A stretch of DNA of 64,000 nt from Mesorhizobium sp. B2-4-3 (GTDB taxonomy: Bacteria > Pseudomonadota > Alphaproteobacteria > Rhizobiales > Rhizobiaceae), in NCBI RefSeq assembly GCF_006442815.1, contig NZ_VFVL01000018.1, positions 58,545 to 122,544 of the forward strand. The letters run 5' to 3'. Positions 26,713 to 35,449 of this stretch are shown here, piece after piece (positions within the stretch are counted from its first letter, which is position 1; the number at the start of each line of letters is the position of its first letter). A model generated the notes under the pieces. It had not been told where the DNA came from. It worked only from the letters and a program-made list of their open reading frames with translations, and ran no database searches. The position numbers and the translations under genes were made by a program.

Positions 26713-26964
26713 TTATTCCGCCGGCTTGTCGGGCTTCGCTTCGCTGGTGCCCTCTTCGGCGGCCTCCTCGAGGCGCGACGCGATCAGTTCCTGGATATCG
26801 CCGACCTCTTCCTGGATGTCCTCCAGGAGAATGCCTGCCTCGGCAGCCTTGGCGCAGCACTCCTTGGCAAGGGTCTCGGCCTGCTCGATCTTGATCGGCG
26901 AATGCTGGCATTGGACTTTCTCGCCAATCCATCCGCGCAAGAACTCGATCGCATGTTCACTCAT
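26713..26964 (-). CDS. Small conserved hypothetical protein, DUF768-like
   Basis: An 83-aa acidic protein: MSEHAIEFLRGWIGEKVQCQ, then a helical middle with KECCAKAAEAGILLEDIQEE and VGDIQELIASRLEEA, then a Glu/Lys/Pro tail. The FLxxWIxxxV opening and the I-EEVGDIQELI pattern resemble the small DUF768 proteins that are abundant in Mesorhizobium, but this is recognition by eye. AAGAAG precedes the start. It converges on the DmpA-type gene across the terminator and repeat. Confidence 0.6.
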   Translation of the reverse strand: MSEHAIEFLRGWIGEKVQCQHSPIKIEQAETLAKECCAKAAEAGILLEDIQEEVGDIQELIASRLEEAAEEGTSEAKPDKPAE

Positions 26965-26983
26965 ACTGCTTCTTCCCTAGCGG

Positions 26984-27181
26984 CTAAGCCGGTTGGTAGC
27001 CATGAACGTCCGTACCCCCCATTCGAGCCGAGTCGGCCTCGACCGGCAAGACATCTTGCCCGTGGTTCGCGAAACCGAAGGAATGGAAGGGTTGAAGGTG
27101 CACGTTCAGATCGTTGAGAATGATGGGATTGTCGGCCGGGATCGACAGAAGGCCGCCGTTGTTGTTTTTGCTGGCTTTTTT
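26984..27181 (-). pseudogene. Coding-like open stretch without a start, possible gene remnant
   Basis: On the minus strand a 65-codon open frame ends in TAG at 26984. It reads NNNGGLLSIPADNPIILNDL, then NVHLQPFHSFGFANHGQDVL, then PVEADSARMGGTDVHGYQPA. Codon use is like that of neighbouring genes, but there is no ATG, GTG or TTG with a ribosome site near its beginning. It may be the 3' remnant of a decayed gene or a small gene with an unusual start. The rest of the gap 26965-27328 shows nothing identifiable. Confidence 0.25.
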
Positions 27182-27328
27182 CTATGTTCGACAGCGCATT
27201 TGTATCACAATGGGTAGCACAGACTGTGTCATGGCTTTCCGGTCAACGCTGCCCCGGCCTTAGCTGGAGCAGGCGCTATATAGTGGCATCCTCATGCGAT
27301 GTCGACTCGGGGTCCTTCATCGGGGCGA

Positions 27329-28000
27329 CTACCTCCCCAGAAGATTGCGCTCGACGGTCCTCAGATGCGTCAGCATCGCGTTGCTGGCGCCTTCGGAGTC
27401 GCGCGCCAGCAAGGCATCCAGGACGAGCTGGTGCTCGCTGCAATAAGTGGCGCGGCGCTCCTCCGAGAAGGAACGCTTCTTCATCTCGAACCATGGCCGC
27501 TGATTGCGCAGGATGCGCATGAGATTGTGGATCTCCTTGAGGAAGTCATTGCGCGAGCAAGCGAATATGCGGTGATGAAATTCCGCGTCCCAGTGCTCGA
27601 ACGTCGGCATGTCCTGGGATGCGCAGGCGATCTTGTGCGCCTCGCGCACGGCGTTCAATTCGCCAGCGCTTGCGTTGGTCGCGGCGAAGGATGCCGCCGC
27701 CGGCTCCAGCAACTGCCTGATCTCCATCATGTCGGCCGGGCTGGTCCCTTCCATCCGCGCGACGGTCGTGGCCATGGAATCGGGATTGGCTGCCGTCAAG
27801 AAGGTTCCGCGACCCACATGCCGTACGACCGTGCCGTCATCCTCGAGCAGGCCGACGGCGCGGCGCACGGTGTTGCGCGCCACACCGAACTCGCTCGCCA
27901 GGTCACGCTCGGGCGGCATACGGCCGTTTTCCATCCATTCGCCCAGCGAAATCCGTTTCTTCAAGGCGATGGCGATGTCGTTGGCAACCAGCTTGGGCAT
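27329..28000 (-). CDS. GntR-family regulator of the adjacent catabolic cluster
   Basis: A 223-aa regulator. The winged helix-turn-helix reads GRMPPERDLASEFGVARNTV, then RRAVGLLEDDGTVVRHVGRG. The C-terminal FCD domain has EIRQLLEPAAASFAA, the metal-site stretch HWDAEFHHRIFACSRN and the later His in SEHQLVLDALLA. It is transcribed away from the catabolic and transport cluster starting at 28225. A palindrome at 28028-28040 in the shared 224-nt gap could be its operator. Confidence 0.9.
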   Translation of the reverse strand: MPKLVANDIAIALKKRISLGEWMENGRMPPERDLASEFGVARNTVRRAVGLLEDDGTVVRHVGRGTFLTAANPDSMATTVARMEGTSPADMMEIRQLLEPAAASFAATNASAGELNAVREAHKIACASQDMPTFEHWDAEFHHRIFACSRNDFLKEIHNLMRILRNQRPWFEMKKRSFSEERRATYCSEHQLVLDALLARDSEGASNAMLTHLRTVERNLLGR

Positions 28001-28027
28001 GTTTGGCAGCGTTTATCTGATCCAATA

Positions 28028-28040
28028 ATGAACCATTCAT
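28028..28040. promoter_or_regulatory. Candidate GntR operator in the divergent gap
   Basis: ATGAACCATTCAT is a perfect 5-bp-arm palindrome with a 3-nt centre, 28 nt upstream of the GntR gene and within the divergent promoter region. Confidence 0.4.
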
Positions 28041-28224
28041 AGCAGCTTTTCGTGCGCCCGTCTATCATGCAGACCTGCCAGTAGGCCCGCAGTTGCATGG
28101 CCGCGAGCATTGGAACTATTTCATCCAGCCAATCCGAATCCAACTTGCGGCCTAAGCCAATTGGCGCTAGCGTGTTTCAAAAGAGCGGAAAATTGGCTCA
28201 AAATTGGTTCACGGGAGGAACTTC

Positions 28225-29103
28225 ATGCGGGTCGCGACTTTCTCGCTCGCCGGCGAAAGGCGGGTCGGCCTGGTCGATCTTGCCGCCCAGACTGTCGCCC
28301 CCTTCGATTTTCCCGTCGAGCGCGCCGAGACCGGATTGCTGGCGCTGATCGAACGCAACGGAGCCGGCCTGCCGCGCACCCTCTCCCCGGTGCCGCTGGC
28401 GGGCGTAGAGATCGAAGCTCCGATTCCACAGCCACGCCGCAACATCTTCTGCGTCGGCAAGAACTATTACGAACATGCGCACGAATTCGCCCGCAGCGGC
28501 TTCGATTCCAGCGCCGGCGCGGGCGCGGTGCCAAAACACCCGATCATCTTCTCCAAGGTGCCGGAATCGGTCGTCCCCAACCACGCCAGCGTGCTGATCG
28601 ACTCCTCCGTGTCGACGGCGATCGACTATGAGGCGGAGCTCGCCGTCATCATCGGCAAGGGCGGCCGCGGCATCTCGAAAGAGGAAGCCCTCGACCACGT
28701 CTGGGGCTATACGATCGTCAACGACGTCACGGCGCGCGACCTGCAAGGCAAATACAGCCAGTGGCTGATCGGCAAATCGCAGGACACGTTCTGTCCGATG
28801 GGTCCATGGGCCGTCACCAGGGACGAATTCGATCTCGCCAGCGCCGGCATCCGCTGTTTCGTCAACGAGGACCTGCGCCAGGATTCCAGGATATCGCTGC
28901 TCATCTTCGATATCCCGACCATTATCGCCGCGCTGTCGCAAGGCATCACGCTCAAGCCCGGCGACATCATCGCCACCGGCACGCCTGTCGGCGTCGGCAT
29001 CGGCTTCGATCCGCCGAGATATCTCAAGCCCGGCGATGTCGTGCGCATCGAGATCGACGGCATCGGCACGCTGGAGAACCGCTTCGTGGAGAGGCCGCAA
29101 TGA
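28225..29103 (+). CDS. Fumarylacetoacetate hydrolase-family enzyme
   Basis: A 292-aa FAH-fold enzyme, which cleaves or isomerises a C-C bond in a beta-diketone or acylpyruvate-type compound. The core shows NIFCVGKNYYEHAHE, the metal-binding glutamates in AIDYEAELAVIIGKGGRGI, YTIVNDVTARDLQ, and GDIIATGTPVGVGIGF with KPGDVVRIEIDGIGTLEN. The substrate cannot be read from sequence; acylpyruvate hydrolase, a catechol-pathway hydratase or isomerase are alternatives. The ATG at 28225 has GGGAGGAA nearby. First gene of the cluster; its stop overlaps the next start (ATGA). Confidence 0.9.
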   Translation: MRVATFSLAGERRVGLVDLAAQTVAPFDFPVERAETGLLALIERNGAGLPRTLSPVPLAGVEIEAPIPQPRRNIFCVGKNYYEHAHEFARSGFDSSAGAGAVPKHPIIFSKVPESVVPNHASVLIDSSVSTAIDYEAELAVIIGKGGRGISKEEALDHVWGYTIVNDVTARDLQGKYSQWLIGKSQDTFCPMGPWAVTRDEFDLASAGIRCFVNEDLRQDSRISLLIFDIPTIIAALSQGITLKPGDIIATGTPVGVGIGFDPPRYLKPGDVVRIEIDGIGTLENRFVERPQ

Positions 29104-29879
29104 CGACCGTGACCGTCGGCCAGGTCGTCGCGGAGGTGACCGGCGAAGGCGCGGCCGTGGTAATGATCCACGGCCTCGGCGGAACCTCGAACATGTTCCA
29201 GCCGCAGATGGGGGCGCTGACGGGCTACCGAGTCGTCCGGCTCGACCTGCCGGGCTCGGGCCGTTCGCCGCAGCCGATCGAGCCGCTCACCATCGAAGGG
29301 ATGAGCGAAGCCGTGATCCGCGCCATGGCCGGCATGGGCGTTACCTCAGCGCACCTCGTCGGCCATTCGATGGGCACCATCATCTGCCAGCAGATCGCGG
29401 CGACACAGCCCTCCTTGGTAGCTTCGCTCGCGCTGTTCGGCGCTTTGGCCGAACCTGCGGAAGCGACCCGGCAAGGCTTGGCCAACCGAGCCCGTCTGGC
29501 ACGCTCCGGCGGCATCGCCGACATCGCCGATCAGATCGTCGCCAACGCGATCTCGGCGCACACCAGGGAGACATCGCCCGCGGCAGCGGCCTTCGTGCGG
29601 GAATCGATCACCCGCCAGGACCCCGAATCCTATGCCCGCACCTGCGAGGCCCTGGCCAAGGCGACAGCTGTCGATGCGCGCCGGATTTCGGCGCCGACCC
29701 TGCTCGTCACCGGCGATGCCGACACGGTCAATCCGCCAGGCGTCGCCCAGGCGCTTGCCGACAAGATCAAGGGAGCCGTATTCTCCTCGCTCGATCGGTG
29801 CGGACACTGGGCCACGGTGGAAAGTCCGCGCGAGAGCAGCTCGAAGCTCGCCGATTTTTTGAGACGGGTTGATAGGTGA
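29100..29879 (+). CDS. Alpha/beta hydrolase, enol-lactonase-like
   Basis: A 259-aa serine hydrolase. The oxyanion-hole motif is MIHGLGGTS, the nucleophile elbow GHSMGTI, the acid is in LLVTGDADTVNPP, and the His in DRCGHWATVESP. The overall pattern resembles PcaD-like 3-oxoadipate enol-lactone hydrolases and C-C hydrolases. It is translationally coupled to the FAH gene (4-nt overlap), so both probably act on successive intermediates of one pathway. Confidence 0.9.
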   Translation: MTTVTVGQVVAEVTGEGAAVVMIHGLGGTSNMFQPQMGALTGYRVVRLDLPGSGRSPQPIEPLTIEGMSEAVIRAMAGMGVTSAHLVGHSMGTIICQQIAATQPSLVASLALFGALAEPAEATRQGLANRARLARSGGIADIADQIVANAISAHTRETSPAAAAFVRESITRQDPESYARTCEALAKATAVDARRISAPTLLVTGDADTVNPPGVAQALADKIKGAVFSSLDRCGHWATVESPRESSSKLADFLRRVDR

Positions 29880-29931
29880 GGATTTCGGATCGGGCGTAGA
29901 CTTACGCGCTCGGCAAGTTGGGAGGCTTGTT

Positions 29932-31272
29932 ATGGCAGACGAAAACTGGGCCGGAAACGGGTCGGGAAGCACGCTCTTCACCAATGTGCGCGTGCTGGAC
30001 GCATCAGGTGAATATCCCTACACCGGCGAGGTGCTGGTGCAGGGCAACCGCATCAAGCAGATCACCAAGGGCTCGTCCCGCTTCGGCTCCTCCGCGTCGT
30101 CTTCCTATAATGGCGGCGCGCCAGGGGGCGTCACCGTGATCGACGGCATGGGCGCGACGCTGATGCCCGGCATGATCGACGCGCATCTGCATCTGTCCTG
30201 GAACAACGCGCCCGGCATCGATCCCATCCAGATGATGGAGATCGAGGAGCACATGCTGGTCACCATGGAGATGGCCAAGCTGGTGCTCGATGCCGGCTTC
30301 ACCGCCGGCCGGGGCGCGGCCGCCGCCAAGCCGCGGCTCGACGTCGTCGCCAAGAAGTTCATCAACCAGGGCCGGTTTCCCGGACCGCGTTACCTCGCGG
30401 CGGGACCGGAGATCACCACGGTCGGCGGCCTCGGCGATTCCGCGCCCTCGCATATTCCGCATGAGGGCCTCAATCTCGGCATCGTCGTGTCCGGCCCGGA
30501 GGAAATCCGCCGCACCGTGCGCCAGTTGATCAAATACGGCGTCGATTCCATCAAGCTCAACCTCTCCGGCGAGAGCATCACCGGCATGGGCGCGGAGGAA
30601 ACCCCGATGTCCGAGGAAGAGGTCGCCATGGCCGCCTCCGAGGCGCGCTGCCGCAACAAGGTCCTGTCGGCGCACGCACGCTCTTCCGGCTCGGTCAAGC
30701 AGTGCGTGCGCCACGGCATCCAGAACATCTACCACGCTTCCTTCGCCGACGAGGAAGCGCTCGACATGCTGGAAGCGGTCAAAGACAGGCACTTCGTCGC
30801 GCCGGGCATCGCATGGCTGATCAACACCGCGCGTTACGCCGAGCAGTGGGGCATCAAGCCCGGCTCGCCGCTGTCGCTCGAATATGAGCGCGAGCTCGAA
30901 ATGTGCGTCGACACGATGAAGAAGATGCACCGGCGCGGCATTCGCGTGTGCATCGGCGGCGACTACGGCTTTGCCTGGACGCCGCAGGGCACCAACGCCA
31001 AGGACATCCAGACCTTTGTCGAGATGCTCGGCTTCTCGCCGATGGAAGCGATCCAGGCCGGGACCAAATATGGCGGCCAGATCATGGGCATGGGCGACGA
31101 GCTCGGCCTGATCAAGGAAGGCTACCTCGCCGATATCCTGTTGATCGACGGCGACCCGATCTCGGACGTGCGCATCCTGCAGGACAAGAACCGCATCCTC
31201 GCCATCATGAAGGACGGTAAGTTCCACAAGGCGCCGCGCATGAACGAGCAGCGCCGGCGGCTGACCGCATGA
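29932..31272 (+). CDS. Metal-dependent amidohydrolase
   Basis: A 446-aa amidohydrolase of the imidazolonepropionase/prolidase-like group. The metal site is complete: MIDAHLHLSW (HxH), DSIKLNLSG (Lys, likely carbamylated), VLSAHARSS, NIYHASFAD and the catalytic Asp in CIGGDYGFAW. The C-terminal strand region LGLIKEGYLADILLIDGDPI is typical. The ATG at 29932 has GGGAGG before it. Its stop overlaps the start of livH (ATGA). It might open the imported substrate by hydrolysing an amide or cyclic amide; the substrate is unknown. Confidence 0.92.
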   Translation: MADENWAGNGSGSTLFTNVRVLDASGEYPYTGEVLVQGNRIKQITKGSSRFGSSASSSYNGGAPGGVTVIDGMGATLMPGMIDAHLHLSWNNAPGIDPIQMMEIEEHMLVTMEMAKLVLDAGFTAGRGAAAAKPRLDVVAKKFINQGRFPGPRYLAAGPEITTVGGLGDSAPSHIPHEGLNLGIVVSGPEEIRRTVRQLIKYGVDSIKLNLSGESITGMGAEETPMSEEEVAMAASEARCRNKVLSAHARSSGSVKQCVRHGIQNIYHASFADEEALDMLEAVKDRHFVAPGIAWLINTARYAEQWGIKPGSPLSLEYERELEMCVDTMKKMHRRGIRVCIGGDYGFAWTPQGTNAKDIQTFVEMLGFSPMEAIQAGTKYGGQIMGMGDELGLIKEGYLADILLIDGDPISDVRILQDKNRILAIMKDGKFHKAPRMNEQRRRLTA

Positions 31273-32321
31273 GCATACTCGACCAGCCATCGTCGTCGTC
31301 GCTGTCTGGTGGCGGCGGCATGACACGCCGCCAGGCCTGGGGGCTCGTCGGCCTGCTGGCCGCGGCGATCGTCGCCTGGCTGGTGTTCGCCGTCTGGCCC
31401 GCCTGGCTGAACGCGATCCTGATCTCCAAGAAGGCCTTCGTCAGCGCCATCCTCAACGGCCTGACGCTCGCCGGCCTGTATTTCCTGGTCGCCAGCGGGT
31501 TCACCCTGATCTTCGGCCTGATGCGCAACATCAACCTGGCGCACGGCTCGCTTTACCTGCTCGGTGCCTATATCGGCTACGAGGTCACCAGCCGCACCGG
31601 TTACTGGCTGCTCGGCGTCGCCGCCGGCTTCGCGGTGCTCGCCATCATCGGCGTCATCATGCAGGTTTTCGTCTTCCGCCGCCTGGAGGGCGACGACCTC
31701 AGGCAGACCCTCGTCACCATCGGCATCTCGATCGTCGCCGCCGACCTGATGCTGGCGGTCTGGGCCGGCGGCACCTACCAGATCGCCACGCCGGAATGGC
31801 TCGACGGCGCCTTGACCCTGCCCGTCATCACCGCCGTGCGCTCGAACGGCGCCTCGGTTTTCTTGACCTATCCGCTCTACCGCGTGGTCGTGCTGGCGGC
31901 GGCGATCGTCATCGGGGTCGGGCTCTGGCTGATGCTCAACAGAACGCGCGTCGGCATGATGATCCGCGCCGGCGTCGACGACCGCGCCATGCTGTCGGCC
32001 TCGGGCGTCAACGTGCATGCGGTGTTCGCCATCGTCTTCGCGGTCGGCGCCGGACTTGCCGGTTTCGCCGGCGTCGTCGGCGGATCGGCGCTCTCGGTCG
32101 CGCCCGGCGAGGATGTGCGCTATTTGCTTGCCTCGCTGGTCGTGGTGATCGTCGGCGGCATGGGCTCCATCACCGGCGCTGCGATCGGAGCGCTGCTCAT
32201 TGGCCTCGCCGAGCAGATCGGCCTCGTCTATTTCCCGACCTATGGCGTGGTGCTCACCTTCGTCATCATGGTGGTGACGCTGGCGGTGCGGCCGCAAGGC
32301 ATCATGGGGAAGGCGCGATGA
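31269..32321 (+). CDS. livH: Branched-chain amino acid-type ABC permease, LivH
   Basis: A 350-aa inner-membrane permease with eight or so hydrophobic segments. Typical LivH stretches are LAGLYFLVASGFTLIFGLMR, NINLAHGSLYLLGAY, RAGVDDRAMLSASGVNVHAV and VVIVGGMGSITGAAIGALLI. The N-terminus is extended (Ser/Gly-rich). It overlaps the amidohydrolase stop and the livM start, so the permeases and the enzyme are coupled. Substrates of Liv-type systems range from amino acids to aromatics and amides; the neighbouring enzymes suggest something other than Leu/Ile/Val. Confidence 0.92.
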   Translation: MSILDQPSSSSLSGGGGMTRRQAWGLVGLLAAAIVAWLVFAVWPAWLNAILISKKAFVSAILNGLTLAGLYFLVASGFTLIFGLMRNINLAHGSLYLLGAYIGYEVTSRTGYWLLGVAAGFAVLAIIGVIMQVFVFRRLEGDDLRQTLVTIGISIVAADLMLAVWAGGTYQIATPEWLDGALTLPVITAVRSNGASVFLTYPLYRVVVLAAAIVIGVGLWLMLNRTRVGMMIRAGVDDRAMLSASGVNVHAVFAIVFAVGAGLAGFAGVVGGSALSVAPGEDVRYLLASLVVVIVGGMGSITGAAIGALLIGLAEQIGLVYFPTYGVVLTFVIMVVTLAVRPQGIMGKAR

Positions 32322-33346
32322 GCCTGACCACGGTCGCCGACGGCGCGGTGCCGCAGCAGAACTGGCTGGACAAGATCGGCGCGGGTCACGTCATCCTTGC
32401 CGTCGCGCTCGTTCTCTATCCGCTGGTGGCATCGGATTTCTTCCTGACGCAGATCGCCGGCTACTCGATGATCTTCGGCGTGCTGGCGTTGTCGCTGATG
32501 CTGCTGGCCGGTTATGGCGGAATGCTCAGCCTGGCGCAGATCACGGTCGCCGGGATCGCCGCCTACGCCGTCGCCATCCTCGGCAGCAACAATTCCAACG
32601 TGCTGGGCTTCGGCTGGCCCTGGTGGATCGTCGTGCCCTTCGCGGTTGCCGCGGCGGCGGTGTCGTCGGCGCTGATCGGCTGGATCTCGGTGCGCACGGA
32701 AGGCATCTACACGCTCATGATCACGCTGGCGATCGCGACGGCGACCTTCTACTTCGCCCAGCAGAACTACGCGATCTTCAACGGCCATTCCGGCTACGCC
32801 GGCATACACGCGCCGGTGTTCTGGGGGATCGACTGGCGGGACCCGAAACCCTTCTATTACCTCTGTCTCGGCCTTGCGGCGCTGTCGTATGCGGCGGTGC
32901 TCTATGGCTCCCGCTCCACCTTCGGCATGACCTTGCAGGCGATCCGCGACAATCCGCGAAGGATGCGGGCGCTGGGCTATCATGTCACCGCGCACAAGGT
33001 CTTCGCCTGGTTCCTGGCAGGCATCCTCGCCGGGCTGGCGGGCGTGCTTCTGGTGTGGTTCAACGGGCGCGTCTCGCCCGGCACTATCGGCGTCGACGTG
33101 GCGATCGACATCCTGATCATCGCCGTCATCGGCGGCCTGCGCCACCCGATCGGGCCGTTCGTCGGCGCGATCGTCGTCATACTGATGCAGACCTTCGCCA
33201 TCGACATCGTCGGCGCCGAGCGTTTCAACACGCTGATCGGCCTAGTGTTCCTGGCGATCGTCTTCATCTCGCCGGATGGAATTCTTGGGTTGTGGGGGAG
33301 GATCAAGCCACATCTTGCCCAGGGATCCTTGCGCGCCGGCCCCTAG
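32318..33346 (+). CDS. livM: Branched-chain amino acid-type ABC permease, LivM
   Basis: A 342-aa permease, second half of the transmembrane channel. Recognisable parts are LSLMLLAGYGGMLSLAQITV, TEGIYTLMITLAIATATFYF, YGSRSTFGMTLQAIRDNPRR (the cytoplasmic loop that contacts the ATPase) and GPFVGAIVVILMQTFA. The ATG at 32318 lies in the 4-nt overlap with livH. A Gly-Leu-Trp-Gly-Arg ending, SPDGILGLWGRIKP, is typical of LivM. Confidence 0.92.
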   Translation: MSLTTVADGAVPQQNWLDKIGAGHVILAVALVLYPLVASDFFLTQIAGYSMIFGVLALSLMLLAGYGGMLSLAQITVAGIAAYAVAILGSNNSNVLGFGWPWWIVVPFAVAAAAVSSALIGWISVRTEGIYTLMITLAIATATFYFAQQNYAIFNGHSGYAGIHAPVFWGIDWRDPKPFYYLCLGLAALSYAAVLYGSRSTFGMTLQAIRDNPRRMRALGYHVTAHKVFAWFLAGILAGLAGVLLVWFNGRVSPGTIGVDVAIDILIIAVIGGLRHPIGPFVGAIVVILMQTFAIDIVGAERFNTLIGLVFLAIVFISPDGILGLWGRIKPHLAQGSLRAGP

Positions 33347-33397
33347 CGGCTGGCGCGGAGGAAGCACTGCTGACCAATCAAACGGGAGGAACCGAAA

Positions 33398-34639
33398 ATG
33401 CACAGACGTACATTGCTGGCCCTGGCGCTGTTCACCGGGCTGACCGCGCCTTCGATGGCGCTCGCCGCCGACGACACGATCAAGATCGGCCTGCTCGCCA
33501 CTTTCGAGGGGCCGTTCACGGTGCTCGGCGAGGATGGCGAACGCGGCGCCATGACTGCGGTCGCCGAGACCAACGGCACCGTCGCCGGCAAGAAGATCGA
33601 GATCGTCAAGGGCTCGTCCGACGCCTCGCCCGACAGCGCCGTGCGCGCCGCGCGCAAGCTTGTCGAGCAGGACGGCGTGAAAGTGCTGGTCGGCCCGCTT
33701 TCGGGCGATGAAGGCCTCGCCGTCAAGGACTACGCCAAGACCAAGCCGGACGTGACGTTCATCAACGGCACCTCGGCCGCGCAGGACACGACGCTGCGCA
33801 ATCCGGCCGAGAACTTCTTCCGCTTCTCCACCGACGGCGCGCAGTGGATGGCCGGCCTCGGCACCTATGCCTTCAACGACAAGGGCTACAAGAAGGTCGC
33901 CACCGTCGCCGAGGATTACTCCTTCCCCTACACGCAGGTCTTCGGCTTCATGGCCGAGTTCTGCAAGGCCGGCGGGCACGTGCCGTCGAAGTCCTGGGTG
34001 CCGATCGGCAACAAGGACTTCTCCTCCGTCATCGCGGCGATCCCCGAGGATGTCGACGCCATCTACGTGGCGCTCGGCGGCGCCGACGCCGTCAACTTCC
34101 TCACCCAGTACCAGCAGGCCGGCGGCTCGGCTCCTCTGATCGGCGGCTCGATCACCGTCGACCAGACCGTGCTGACTTCGAAAGGCAAGCTGAAGGATGT
34201 GCTGAAAGGCACGCCGTCTGCCGGACCGACGGCCGACACCAATGACGCGCCGGCGTGGAAGGCGTTTGTCGACGCCTACAAGAAGCAGCCGGGCGCCTTC
34301 CCCTCGCCCTCGCTCTTCGCCCATGGCTACTATGTGAACATGAAGGCGACGTTGCTGGCGCTCGACCAAGTTGGCGGCGATGTCTCCGACGGCGGCAAGA
34401 AATTGCGCGAGGCCTTGTCGAAGCTGTCCTTCGACACCCCAACCGGCAAGGTGTCGCTCGACAAGAACCGCAACGCGGTCGCCGACATCTTCCTGACCGA
34501 GGTCACCGAAGGTTCGGACGGCAATCTTCTGAACAAGCTGGTCAAGGTCGTGCCGCAGGTCAACCAGACGCTTGGCATCCCCGAGGACGAGTTCATGAAG
34601 CTCGGGGCGGTTAATCGCGACAATCCGAGCTGCCCGTAA
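33398..34639 (+). CDS. Liv-type periplasmic substrate-binding protein
   Basis: A 413-aa type I periplasmic binding protein. The signal peptide MHRRTLLALALFTGLTAPSM ends ALA before ADDTIKIGLL. Family stretches are GLLATFEGPFTVLGEDGERG, GKKIEIVKGSSDASPDSAVR, VKVLVGPLSGDEGLAV and NFFRFSTDGAQWMAGLGTYA. It has GGGAGGA ahead of the ATG. It defines the substrate of the cluster's transporter, which I cannot infer; the ligand-pocket residues differ from textbook LivJ, which has Ser/Thr contacts. Confidence 0.9.
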   Translation: MHRRTLLALALFTGLTAPSMALAADDTIKIGLLATFEGPFTVLGEDGERGAMTAVAETNGTVAGKKIEIVKGSSDASPDSAVRAARKLVEQDGVKVLVGPLSGDEGLAVKDYAKTKPDVTFINGTSAAQDTTLRNPAENFFRFSTDGAQWMAGLGTYAFNDKGYKKVATVAEDYSFPYTQVFGFMAEFCKAGGHVPSKSWVPIGNKDFSSVIAAIPEDVDAIYVALGGADAVNFLTQYQQAGGSAPLIGGSITVDQTVLTSKGKLKDVLKGTPSAGPTADTNDAPAWKAFVDAYKKQPGAFPSPSLFAHGYYVNMKATLLALDQVGGDVSDGGKKLREALSKLSFDTPTGKVSLDKNRNAVADIFLTEVTEGSDGNLLNKLVKVVPQVNQTLGIPEDEFMKLGAVNRDNPSCP

Positions 34640-34663
34640 CGGCATACGGCAAGAGCCCCGTCA

Positions 34664-35449
34664 GTGACCGAAAACCTGGCCGCGAACCGTCTGCAGAGCT
34701 CCGGTGCCTACGCGCTGGAGCTCGATGGCGTGGCGCGGCATTTCGGAGCGCTGGTGGCGCTCTCGGGCATAGACATGAGGATCGCGGCCGGCGAGCGGCG
34801 CGCGGTCCTCGGCTCCAACGGCGCCGGCAAGACTACCCTCTTCAACGCCGTGACCGGCGACTTCCTGCCGACCGCCGGACGCATCCGCTTCTTCGGCGAG
34901 GACATCACCGACCTGCCCCCGCACGAGCGCATCCGCCGCGGCCTGCGCCGCACCTACCAGATCTCGCAGCTGTTCAAGGGGCTGTCTGTTATCGATTCCA
35001 TCTTTCTCGCCTGCCGAGGCGTCTCGCGCCGGCGGTTTTCGCTGCTGAGGCCCGCCGCCGCCGACGTCAACATGGTGCAGGCGCGATCGATCCTCGAGGC
35101 GGTTCATCTCGAAGCCCATCGCGACGCCTTGGTGGCGACGCTCAGCCACGGCCAGCAGCGCCAGCTCGAAATCGCGCTGGCGCTGGCCGGCGCGCCACGC
35201 TTCATCCTGTTCGACGAACCGGCGGCGGGTCTTTCGCCGACCGAGCGGCGCGACCTCGTCGCCATCCTCAACGCGCTGCCGAAGCATATCGGTTTCATCA
35301 TCATCGAGCACGATCTCGACGTCGCGCTGCGCGTGGCGGACTATGTGTCGATGATGCACAATGGGCACCTGTTCAAGGAAGGCACGCCGCAGGAAATCGA
35401 GGCCGATCCGGAGGTCCAGCAGATCTATCTCGGAGGCAAGCATGGCTGA
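34664..35449 (+). CDS. livG: Liv-type ABC ATPase, LivG
   Basis: A 261-aa ATPase. Walker A is GSNGAGKTTLF, the Q-loop lies in RRTYQISQLF, the signature is LSHGQQRQLEIALAL, Walker B is FILFDEPAAGLSP, and the H-loop is IIIEHDLDV. The signature LSHG differs from the usual LSGG but is common in LivG. A GTG start at 34664 gives VTENLAANRL. Its end overlaps the next ATPase gene by 8 nt. Confidence 0.93.
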   Translation: MTENLAANRLQSSGAYALELDGVARHFGALVALSGIDMRIAAGERRAVLGSNGAGKTTLFNAVTGDFLPTAGRIRFFGEDITDLPPHERIRRGLRRTYQISQLFKGLSVIDSIFLACRGVSRRRFSLLRPAAADVNMVQARSILEAVHLEAHRDALVATLSHGQQRQLEIALALAGAPRFILFDEPAAGLSPTERRDLVAILNALPKHIGFIIIEHDLDVALRVADYVSMMHNGHLFKEGTPQEIEADPEVQQIYLGGKHG

